A DNA stretch of 6,682 bases, from NCBI GenBank assembly GCA_947455285.1, contig CANGOK010000186.1:1-6682 (forward strand), in the 5' to 3' direction. The position numbers were made by a program, and so were the translations under genes. How positions within the stretch are numbered: position 1 is the first letter of the stretch; every line of letters starts with the position of its first letter. The notes below the pieces were generated by a model that worked only from the letters and a program-made list of their open reading frames with translations, was not told the origin of the DNA and searched no databases. This DNA comes from Beijerinckiaceae bacterium (lineage in GTDB: Bacteria; Pseudomonadota; Alphaproteobacteria; Rhizobiales; Beijerinckiaceae). This document shows, one piece after another, positions 1-5,483 of the stretch.

Positions 1-945
1 ATCCTGCATCGGATCATTGGCCGTGGGCTTGCGTGGCCTGATCCGGCGCTCCTGCATGATCTCAAGCTGCATGTGCTGAATTTCCGCAAGGCGCTGCCAT
101 TGGCGTGAAATCAGATAGTCGATCTTTTCGTGCAGATGGCGGATTTCGAGCTCCGCCTTCAGGTTCACGCGATAATCGTTGAGGGCGCGCAGGCGGTCCT
201 TCGCCTCCTGGCGCTTCTGGCTCATCATGATGATCGGCGCCTGAATAGCGGCGATGCAGGAGAGCAGAAGATTGAGCAGGATGAAGGGATAGGGGTCGAA
301 AGCCGCCGCCTCTCCCTGCATCAGGTTGAAGCCCATCCAGATCACCAGCACAGCGAAGAAAGAAAGCAAGAAGGCCCAACTGCCGCCAAAGCTCGCCAGA
401 TGATCCGACAGAACCTCGCCGATGGTGCGATGCTCCTCGAATTCCTCTTCGGTGTTTTCTGCGATCGTGTCCTGATTGGAGATGCTTTCCGCGACCTGCC
501 GGTCGAGTTCGGTGAACTCGCCATGCTCCTGTTGCAGCAACTCCTCCATATAAATCATGCGGTAGCGGGCGAGCTCCGTACGGCTGATCATGGCGTTGGG
601 CGGCAGATCCGGAAAATCCGAGCGGATGCGTTCGGCGAGGCTCGGACGCAAGCCGTCGATGTTCACCAGCTCGCGCTTGCGGAACTTCTTGCCGCTGATC
701 GCCGAGGGCGCCTTTTTGCGGCGGCGGGCGAGCGAGACGGGAGCGCCCCCCTCCACGCCATCGGCATCGCTCTCGCCTTCAAGATCGCCATCGCCCTCAT
801 CGTCGTCGAGCGATGTCTCGTCGTCGATGGGTTCCGAATATTCGAGGGATGACGGTTCCTCGTCCTCAAGTGCGGCGACCGTGCGGCGCCCCATCTTCAG
901 AAGGTCCTGATCCTCAACCGAGGTCTTCGACTCGTGTTCCGCCAT
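1..945 (-). CDS. DUF1003 family integral membrane protein, C-terminus cut by window edge
   Basis: The reading frame is open from the ATG at 945 down to position 1 (315 codons, no stop), so the C-terminus lies outside the window. A clear Shine-Dalgarno GGAGG (minus strand, 952-956) sits 6 nt before the start. Layout: an acidic low-complexity stretch at about residues 27-65, a basic patch at 74-91 (RRRKK, KKFRKR), a helical region with LRPSLAERI (99-107) and ELARYRMIYMEELL (124-137), then DUF1003 at about 178-283. The DUF1003 part has GSWAFLL (188-194) leading into membrane helix 1 (about 190-208), FDPYPFILLNL (216-226) leading into helix 2 (about 220-240), APIIMMSQKRQEAKDR (236-251) and NLKAELEIRHLHEKID (261-276). 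The family is a two-helix membrane protein of unknown biochemical role. The acidic N-terminal region replaces the Cys-rich start I recall in many homologs. It is divergent from the gene at 1067. Family assignment is firm; function is unknown. Confidence 0.92.
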   Translation of the reverse strand, partial: MAEHESKTSVEDQDLLKMGRRTVAALEDEEPSSLEYSEPIDDETSLDDDEGDGDLEGESDADGVEGGAPVSLARRRKKAPSAISGKKFRKRELVNIDGLRPSLAERIRSDFPDLPPNAMISRTELARYRMIYMEELLQQEHGEFTELDRQVAESISNQDTIAENTEEEFEEHRTIGEVLSDHLASFGGSWAFLLSFFAVLVIWMGFNLMQGEAAAFDPYPFILLNLLLSCIAAIQAPIIMMSQKRQEAKDRLRALNDYRVNLKAELEIRHLHEKIDYLISRQWQRLAEIQHMQLEIMQERRIRPRKPTANDPMQD

Positions 946-997
946 GATCTGCCTCCGCCCTTGCGGATGATGGTTTGTAGCGACGGTTTGATGACAT

Positions 998-1026
998 TTG
1001 CGTCAGAGAGTCCAGCCGCTTATGTT
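998..1026 (+). promoter_or_regulatory. Candidate sigma70-type promoter for the substrate-binding protein gene
   Basis: TTGCGT (998-1003) and TATGTT (1021-1026) are separated by exactly 17 nt. The -10 element matches TATAAT at 4 of 6 positions and the -35 matches TTGACA at 3 of 6, including the TTG. The predicted start of transcription, near 1033, would leave a leader of about 34 nt before the ATG at 1067. It lies in the 121-bp divergent spacer 946-1066. I saw no equally good promoter for the minus-strand DUF1003 gene. This is a prediction from pattern only. Confidence 0.45.
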
Positions 1027-1066
1027 TTCATCATGATCGGGTCCTGAAATCCCGCGAGGAAACGCC

Positions 1067-2023
1067 ATGAAAAGATTGTTCGCCGCGCTCTCCATACTCG
1101 TCGCCGCCGTGGCGGGACTCGCCTCCGCACAGGCGCAAGCGCTTCGCGACGTCGCCTATGTCTATTCGGGGCCGACCTCCTACTACTGGGATATTTTCAT
1201 CGCGCAGGAGAAGGGTTTCCTCAAGGACGAGGGGATCAAGCTCGACATGATCATGGCTGATAATGTCGCCCAGCAGACCCAGATGCTCATCACCGGCGCA
1301 GTGCAGATCATCGGCGCCAACGCCGAGGTCGCCATCGCAGCCATGGAAAAAGGCGCACCCATCACCATCGTGGGCGCCCAGACGGCCAAGCAAGGCTTCG
1401 TCTTCATGGCCCGGCCGGAGATCAAGACCTTCGCCGATCTCAAGGGCAAGCTGCTGGGCGCCACCCAACTGCAAGACGCCTCAGCCACCATGCTGATGGA
1501 ACTGCTCAAGAAAAACGGCGTCGACCGCAATTCCTATGACATGATCGCGCTTGGCGGCACGCCCAACCGCTTCGCCGCCCTCACCAATGGCGCTGTGGCC
1601 GGAACGCTGCTGAGCCCGCCGCTCGATTACAAAGCGGCGGCTCTTGGCATGAACAAGCTTGGCTACGCCTTCGAGGCTTTCGAGGGACCGCAGGTCGTTT
1701 ACACCGTGCAGAAGGCATGGGCGCAGAAGAACGAGGATACGCTGGTCCGCTTCCTGCGGGCGGCGGCGCGCGGCATGGCCTTCCTCTATGACCCAGCCAA
1801 TCGCGAGGTCAGCGCCGACATTCTCGTGAAGACCATTGGCGGAACCAAGGAAGACGCGCTCAAGAACTATGACGACTGGATGGGTCCCAACAAGGTCATG
1901 GCGGTAAATCTACGGCTCACCCCGCAGGGGCTGAAAGCCTTTCTCGACCTGCGCGGCTCGAAGGAGGATCCCGCCAAGTTTCTTGACCTGAGCTATCTCG
2001 AAAAGGCGCTGGCGAAGAAGTAA
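1067..2023 (+). CDS. ABC transporter substrate-binding protein, NMT1/THI5-like (SsuA/TauA/NrtA class)
   Basis: A 318-residue secreted solute-binding protein. The start is set by GAGGA at 1056-1060, 6 nt before the ATG. Residues 1-25 form a Sec signal peptide: MKR, a hydrophobic core LFAALSILVAAVAGLA, and an AQAQA cleavage region (cut after Ala23 or Ala25). The mature protein has the class II periplasmic binding fold of the NMT1/THI5 family: YYWDIFIAQEKGFLKDEGI (39-57, the usual 'substrate-facing first helix' segment), MLITGAVQIIGAN (73-85), AAMEKGAPITIVGA (91-104), FADLKGKLLGA (122-132) and LLSPPLDYKA (181-190). Relatives bind nitrate, sulfonates, taurine, thiamine precursors or aromatic acids, and the sequence does not tell me which. 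No permease or ATPase gene flanks it; the neighbours are a DUF1003 gene and a photolyase. It therefore either works with a transporter encoded elsewhere or has another sensing or binding role. Length is normal for the family and the gene looks intact. Confidence 0.9.
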   Translation: MKRLFAALSILVAAVAGLASAQAQALRDVAYVYSGPTSYYWDIFIAQEKGFLKDEGIKLDMIMADNVAQQTQMLITGAVQIIGANAEVAIAAMEKGAPITIVGAQTAKQGFVFMARPEIKTFADLKGKLLGATQLQDASATMLMELLKKNGVDRNSYDMIALGGTPNRFAALTNGAVAGTLLSPPLDYKAAALGMNKLGYAFEAFEGPQVVYTVQKAWAQKNEDTLVRFLRAAARGMAFLYDPANREVSADILVKTIGGTKEDALKNYDDWMGPNKVMAVNLRLTPQGLKAFLDLRGSKEDPAKFLDLSYLEKALAKK

Positions 2024-2039
2024 GGGTCTTCGCCCCGCA

Positions 2040-2068
2040 TGATCCGTCGCCGCGGCGGTGACGTAAGC
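2040..2068 (+). promoter_or_regulatory. RpoE (ECF11)-type promoter of the photolyase gene
   Basis: TGATCC at 2040-2045 is followed by an 18-nt spacer (2046-2063) and TAAGC at 2064-2068. This equals the Rhodobacter sphaeroides RpoE consensus as I recall it (TGATCC-N18-TAAGA) except for the last base. It starts 17 nt after the stop of the upstream gene and places the transcription start near 2075, about 30 nt before the GTG at 2104. An exact 10-base match at fixed spacing would be expected by chance about 0.0001 times in an 80-bp gap. A photolyase gene is a known member of the RpoE regulon in R. sphaeroides, and a ChrR-like gene lies next to this one, which supports the call. No sigma factor gene is in the window. 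Confidence 0.72.
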
Positions 2069-2069
2069 C

Positions 2070-2089
2070 GATCAGTTAATTTGCTGATC
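2070..2089 (+). repeat. Dyad GATCAG-N8-CTGATC at the predicted start of the photolyase transcript
   Basis: Perfect 6-bp inverted arms GATCAG (2070-2075) and CTGATC (2084-2089) flank the AT-rich spacer TTAATTTG. The element begins 2 nt after the predicted -10 and covers the predicted transcription start, ending 14 nt before the GTG. It could be a repressor operator or a weak hairpin in the leader; the 6-bp stem with an 8-nt loop is too weak to be a convincing terminator. I cannot tell these apart from sequence. Confidence 0.4.
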
Positions 2090-2103
2090 CAAAGGCGGAA
2101 CTG

Positions 2104-3582
2104 GTGACGAAGAGCGAAGCGCAGGGCGGCCCCGCCCTTGTCTGGTTGCGGGACGATCTGCGGCTTGCGGATCAACCTGCGCTCGCGGCGGCTATCGCGA
2201 GCGGCGCGCCGGTCATCTGCCTCTATGTCTTCGATGAGGAAAGCCCCGGCCTACGCCCCCTTGGCGGCGCCTCGCGCTGGTGGCTGCATCACAGTCTCAA
2301 GGCCCTTGAGGCCTCTTTCGCCGCCATCGGTGGGCGGCTCGACATTTTGCGCGGCCGGGCTGGCGATCTTGTTCCTGCAGTCGCGCGCGCGGCTGGCGCC
2401 TCCTGCGTTTTCTGGACAAGACGCTACGAAGCGGCGACGATCGAGATCGACAAGCAGGTCAAGGCGCAGCTGTCTGACGAGGGGCTGCGGGTCGAGAGCT
2501 TCAACGGCCAGCTTCTCTTCGAACCGTGGACCCTGCGCACCAAGACGGGTGACTTCTACAAGGTCTTCACACCCTTCTGGAAAGCCTGCCTCGCCCTGCC
2601 CGCCCCCGGCGCGCCGACGCCCGCTCCGCGCAAGCTCGCAGCCGCGCAATGGCCCGCGCAGGCGCCTGAGCGCGTCGCGCTCGATGCGCTAGGCCTGCTG
2701 CCTACCAAGCCGGATTGGGCAGGAGGTCTGCGGGCGGCATGGACGCCCGGCGAGGCGGGCGCAAAGGCGCGGCTGGCGGCTTTCCTTGACGAGGGAATCG
2801 GAGCTTACGCTGACAATCGCGACCGGCCCGACCTTCCGGCGACCTCGCGCCTCTCGCCCCATCTTCGCTTTGGCGAAATCAGCCCCCGGCAGGCCTTGGC
2901 CGCTGTGCGTCACGCCGTTGATGCGGACAAGGCCCCATCGCGGGATGTAGATAAGTTCGTCGCCGAGCTCGGCTGGCGGGAATTCTCCTACCACCTCCTG
3001 TTTCACAACCCCGAGCTGGCGCGCAAAAACTTCCAGCCCCGTTTCGACGCCTTCCCATGGCGCGCGCCTTCGGACGCCGAACTCACCGCATGGCGGAAAG
3101 GCCTTACCGGCTACCCAATCGTCGATGCGGGGATGCGCGAACTCTGGCTCACAGGAACCATGCACAATCGCGTGCGCATGATCGCGGCCTCGTTCCTCAT
3201 CAAGGATCTGATGGCCGACTGGCGCGTCGGCGAGGAGTGGTTTTGGGATACGCTTTGCGACGCAGATCCCGCCAGCAACGCCGCGAGTTGGCAGTGGGTC
3301 GCTGGCTCGGGGGCTGACGCCGCGCCCTATTTCCGCGTATTCAATCCGATCCTGCAGGGCATGAAATTCGACCCCGCCGGGGCCTATGTGCGCACCTATG
3401 TGCCCGAACTCGCCGCCCTGCCCGATGAATGGATTCACAAGCCCTGGGAGGCGCCCCCGCTGGTGCTGAAGGCGGCGAATGTCGCCCTGCCCCGCGACTA
3501 CCCCCTGCCCATGGTGGACCACGGCAAGGCGCGTGACAGGGCGCTCGCGGCTTTCGCTGAATTGAAGGCGGCCGGCGGCTAG
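2104..3582 (+). CDS. phr: Deoxyribodipyrimidine photolyase (class I CPD photolyase)
   Basis: A 492-residue light-dependent DNA repair enzyme that splits cyclobutane pyrimidine dimers using FADH-. It starts at GTG; a stop at 2077-2079 and the lack of another in-frame ATG/GTG/TTG before 2104 fix this start, with AAGG/GGCGGA just upstream. The N-terminal Rossmann-like antenna domain begins at ALVWLRDDLRLADQPAL (11-27). The helical FAD domain holds TSRLSPHLRFGEISP (247-261), ELGWREFSYHLL (288-299), GYPIVDAGMREL (336-347), MHNRVRM (353-359) and WQWVAGSGADAAPYF (396-410). Against E. coli PhrB, the Trp triad maps to W320, W373 and W396, the flavin N5 Asn to N392, and lesion-contact residues to E288, W291, N355, R356 and M359; all are conserved. 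The E. coli MTHF-contact pair N108/E109 appears as A111/T112, so the antenna may differ. It has its own RpoE-like promoter and converges with the ChrR-like gene. Confidence 0.97.
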   Translation: MTKSEAQGGPALVWLRDDLRLADQPALAAAIASGAPVICLYVFDEESPGLRPLGGASRWWLHHSLKALEASFAAIGGRLDILRGRAGDLVPAVARAAGASCVFWTRRYEAATIEIDKQVKAQLSDEGLRVESFNGQLLFEPWTLRTKTGDFYKVFTPFWKACLALPAPGAPTPAPRKLAAAQWPAQAPERVALDALGLLPTKPDWAGGLRAAWTPGEAGAKARLAAFLDEGIGAYADNRDRPDLPATSRLSPHLRFGEISPRQALAAVRHAVDADKAPSRDVDKFVAELGWREFSYHLLFHNPELARKNFQPRFDAFPWRAPSDAELTAWRKGLTGYPIVDAGMRELWLTGTMHNRVRMIAASFLIKDLMADWRVGEEWFWDTLCDADPASNAASWQWVAGSGADAAPYFRVFNPILQGMKFDPAGAYVRTYVPELAALPDEWIHKPWEAPPLVLKAANVALPRDYPLPMVDHGKARDRALAAFAELKAAGG

Positions 3583-3596
3583 GCCTTAGCCCCGCC
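3574..3596. terminator. Hairpin spanning both stop codons of the convergent photolyase and ChrR-like genes
   Basis: GGCGGCTA (3574-3581) pairs with TAG (3587-3589) and CCGCC (3592-3596), leaving a GGCCT loop and a 2-nt CC bulge. The structure covers the photolyase stop (3580-3582), the 3-bp gap and the stop of the minus-strand gene (3586-3588). Neither strand has a T-tract after it, so it is not a canonical intrinsic terminator. It could serve as a bidirectional 3' end or may simply be a GC-rich coincidence. Confidence 0.3.
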
Positions 3597-4269
3597 GTCC
3601 GAAAAAGCGGTCGATGATGCGGCCGACCGGTCCACTTAGATGCAACGGCGCGTCAGTGACCGCAAAGCAGATACAGTCCTCGCCTTCGTCCGTCTTGGGG
3701 CGATGATCGAAATCAGCATCGGCGATGGCGATGTCCCCCCGCACGTAGCGGCCGGTGATGTCCGAGAACGAGCCCTTCAGGACAAGCGTGATCTCCGAAC
3801 CTTCATGCGTGTGGGAAGGAACGCTACGCCCCCCGCCGATCCACAAAAGCGAGGCCTCGCCGCGCTGGTTATTCGCGATGCGATGCTCCCGCACGCCGGG
3901 CAACTTGGTGCGCCAATTGATGTCACCAATGTCACCGCCCACATACCGCAGAAGCGGCGCGGGCAGAACTGACGAAGGGGAGACTGCAGCCGACTGTTGG
4001 GGCGCGTCTGCAAAGATGCGGGCGAGGCGCGCGTCCCGGTCCGCGATCTTCGAGGGCGATGCGCTTTCGAGTTCGGAAGCCGCCAGATCCTCAAGCGCCG
4101 CGACGAAACGTCGATTACGCGAGCTAAGCAAAAGATGGGACGCGATAAGTGCGTGGGTCGCAGGGTCAAGCGCGCCAACGCAGTAGGACGCCAGCAGCGC
4201 GTCGATCGGTCTCTTGGGCTCCTGCCGGAAGCCGTGAAGGTGCTGGTCAGCGCTTGGTACAGACGGCAT
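3586..4269 (-). CDS. ChrR-like cupin protein (putative anti-ECF sigma factor) lacking most zinc ligands of the sigma-binding domain
   Basis: A 227-residue protein with the two-domain plan of ChrR, the anti-sigma factor of RpoE in the singlet-oxygen response. ATG 4269 is the first start after an in-frame stop at 4321-4323; the ribosome site is weak (AAGAG). The N-terminal helical part, DALLASYCVGAL (23-34) then ALIASHLLLSSRNRRFVAALEDLAA (40-64), matches the ChrR anti-sigma domain. In ChrR zinc is bound by H6, H31, C35 and C38; the aligned residues here are R20, H45, S49 and N52, so only one ligand remains. The C-terminal cupin (about 105-215) keeps every ligand: H153, H155, E159 and H189 correspond to ChrR H141, H143, E147 and H177, and C199/C201 correspond to the CxC at 187/189. 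Usually rpoE lies directly upstream in one operon; here it is absent. It may be a zinc-independent anti-sigma factor, a second sensor on the same regulon, or a cupin with a new role. Confidence 0.82.
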   Translation of the reverse strand: MPSVPSADQHLHGFRQEPKRPIDALLASYCVGALDPATHALIASHLLLSSRNRRFVAALEDLAASELESASPSKIADRDARLARIFADAPQQSAAVSPSSVLPAPLLRYVGGDIGDINWRTKLPGVREHRIANNQRGEASLLWIGGGRSVPSHTHEGSEITLVLKGSFSDITGRYVRGDIAIADADFDHRPKTDEGEDCICFAVTDAPLHLSGPVGRIIDRFFGRRG

Positions 4270-4318
4270 TTGTAGCTCTTGAATGGTCCTGAGAGGTTTG
4301 AATAGAACGCAACAAGAT

Positions 4319-4347
4319 CGCTACGCACAGCCAAGCGGACTGGATCA
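4319..4347 (-). promoter_or_regulatory. Possible RpoE (ECF11)-type promoter of the ChrR-like gene
   Basis: Read on the minus strand, TGATCC (4347-4342) is followed by an 18-nt spacer (4341-4324) and TAGCG (4323-4319). The -35 is an exact match to the RpoE consensus and the spacing equals that at the photolyase promoter. The -10 agrees only in its TA start (TAGCG against TAAGA). Transcription would begin near 4312, about 40 nt before the ATG at 4269. The shared -35 and spacing with the photolyase promoter suggest both genes answer to the same sigma factor, but the imperfect -10 makes this tentative. Confidence 0.42.
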
Positions 4348-4393
4348 CTCACTTGAACCAAGTAAATCACCTGCGCCTTGCGGATTGCCCACC

Positions 4394-4415
4394 TTCACCC
4401 TAATTAGACGGTGAA
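4394..4415 (+). repeat. Dyad TTCACC-N10-GGTGAA upstream of cysK
   Basis: Inverted 6-bp arms TTCACC (4394-4399) and GGTGAA (4410-4415) enclose a 10-nt spacer that itself contains the palindrome CTAATTAG (4400-4407). The 22-bp element ends 17 nt before the cysK ATG and 5 nt before its GAAAGG ribosome site. The size and symmetry suit a dimeric repressor or activator site controlling the cysteine/sulfur operon; a short leader hairpin is the alternative. No regulator is encoded nearby, and I recognise no named consensus. Confidence 0.35.
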
Positions 4416-4432
4416 ATCGCGAAAGGCGTCTC

Positions 4433-5464
4433 ATGTCCGACTATAATAACGTCATTGGGGCAATCGGAAACACCCCGATGATAAAACTTCGCCGCGCCTC
4501 CGAGGAAACAGGCTGCACCATTCTGGGCAAGGCCGAATTCATGAACCCCGGCGGGTCAGTGAAGGACAGGGCGGCCCTCGCCATCGTTCGCGACGCCATC
4601 GCGCAGGGTCGGTTGAAGCCCGGCGGCATTATCGTTGAAGGCACTGCGGGAAATACGGGCATCGGCCTTGCGCTGGTCGCCAACGCCATGGGCTTTCGCA
4701 CGGTCATCGTGATCCCCGACACCCAGTCGCAGGAAAAGAAGGACATGCTGCGGCTGCAGGGCGCCGAGCTGATCGAAGTTCCCGCCGTGCCCTACTCGAA
4801 CCCCAATAATTACGTGAAACTTTCTGGCCGCCTCGCCGAACGCCTCGCTCGCGAATGCCCGGAAGGCGCCATCTGGGCGAACCAGTTCGACAATATCGCC
4901 AACCGTGGCGGCCATCAGGCCACCACCGGCCCGGAAATCTGGGACCAGACCGAGGGCAAGATCGACGGCTTCACCTGCGCGGTCGGCACTGGCGGCACGC
5001 TGGCGGGCGTCGGCATGGCGCTGAAGGCGCGCAATCCCGACGTGAAGATCGCGATCTCCGACCCGATGGGGGCGGCGCTCTATTCCTGGTATGCGCGCGG
5101 CGAACTGAAAGCCGAGGGAACCTCCATAACCGAGGGCATCGGACAGGGCCGCGTGACCGCCAATCTTGTGGATGCGCCCGTGGACATGGCCTTCCAGATC
5201 CCTGACGAAGAGGCCCTGCCGATCGTCTTCGATCTCGCCGAACATGAAGGCCTGCTGCTCGGCGGCTCCTCGGGCGTGAATGTCGCAGGCGCCATCCGCC
5301 TCGCCAAGGCGCTGGGCCCGGGCCATACGATTGCTACCATCCTGTGCGATTGCGGCGCGCGCTACGCCTCCAAACTCTATAATCCGGAGTTCCTGGCTTC
5401 GAAGAACCTGCCGGCGCCCGGCTGGCTGCTCCGCAAGCCACAGATCAAGCCCGATTTTATCTAA
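4433..5464 (+). CDS. cysK: Cysteine synthase A (O-acetylserine sulfhydrylase-type, PLP-dependent)
   Basis: A 343-residue fold-type II PLP enzyme that likely makes L-cysteine from O-acetylserine and sulfide in the cytoplasm. The start is supported by GAAAGG at 4421-4426. Motifs: IGNTPMIKL (11-19); NPGGSVKDRAAL (38-49) with K44 as the PLP Schiff-base lysine; EGTAGNTGIGLA (69-80), the substrate loop; QFDNIANRGGH (151-161); and GTGGT (185-189), which cradles the PLP phosphate. The loop reads TAGNT where E. coli CysK has TSGNT. The EGTAGNTG, QSQEKKDMLRLQGAELIEVP and DPMGAALYSWYARGEL features mark a clade I associate with alphaproteobacterial 'cysteine synthase A' and yeast Mcy1 rather than classical CysK/CysM. 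The C-terminus is about 20 residues longer than E. coli CysK. It is followed 19 bp later by a 3-mercaptopyruvate sulfurtransferase gene, which suggests co-transcription. Exact substrate preference is not provable from sequence. Confidence 0.92.
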   Translation: MSDYNNVIGAIGNTPMIKLRRASEETGCTILGKAEFMNPGGSVKDRAALAIVRDAIAQGRLKPGGIIVEGTAGNTGIGLALVANAMGFRTVIVIPDTQSQEKKDMLRLQGAELIEVPAVPYSNPNNYVKLSGRLAERLARECPEGAIWANQFDNIANRGGHQATTGPEIWDQTEGKIDGFTCAVGTGGTLAGVGMALKARNPDVKIAISDPMGAALYSWYARGELKAEGTSITEGIGQGRVTANLVDAPVDMAFQIPDEEALPIVFDLAEHEGLLLGGSSGVNVAGAIRLAKALGPGHTIATILCDCGARYASKLYNPEFLASKNLPAPGWLLRKPQIKPDFI

Positions 5465-5483
5465 AGATCAAAAGGATGTCGGC

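Noticed and set aside
38..66. TGATCC (38-43) near the left edge followed 18 nt later by CAAGC
   Set aside because: It is within the DUF1003 coding region, on the opposite strand, lacks the -10 T, and has no gene start downstream.
130..852. Long plus-strand open frame (240 codons)
   Set aside because: It lies antisense to the DUF1003 gene, has no family motif and no ribosome site, and its composition is that of a GC-rich shadow frame.
2048..2057. 10-bp palindrome CGCCGCGGCG between the -35 and -10 of the photolyase promoter, considered as a terminator of the upstream gene
   Set aside because: It has no loop and no T-tract, and such GC palindromes are common at this base composition.
2085..2108. 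Second plus-strand TGATCC (2085-2090) before the photolyase gene
   Set aside because: The bases 18 nt downstream (from 2109) are GAAGAG, not TAAG-like, and they fall inside the coding region.
2689..3522. Minus-strand open frame of 277 codons
   Set aside because: It is antisense to the conserved FAD domain of the photolyase; the translation shows no recognisable motifs.
3777..4370. Minus-strand frame of 197 codons beginning upstream of the ChrR-like gene, considered as a remnant of the missing sigma factor
   Set aside because: Its first 35 residues do not resemble an ECF sigma C-terminus, and the rest is out of frame with, and inside, the ChrR-like gene.
4556..5326. Minus-strand open frame of 256 codons
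   Set aside because: It is antisense to cysK, whose motifs are unmistakable; typical of high-GC coding DNA.
5280..5483. In-frame 68-codon N-terminal extension of the sulfurtransferase
   Set aside because: It overlaps the cysK coding sequence, is Arg/Pro/Ser-rich shadow sequence, and the ATG at 5484 has a good ribosome site and matches where the family begins.
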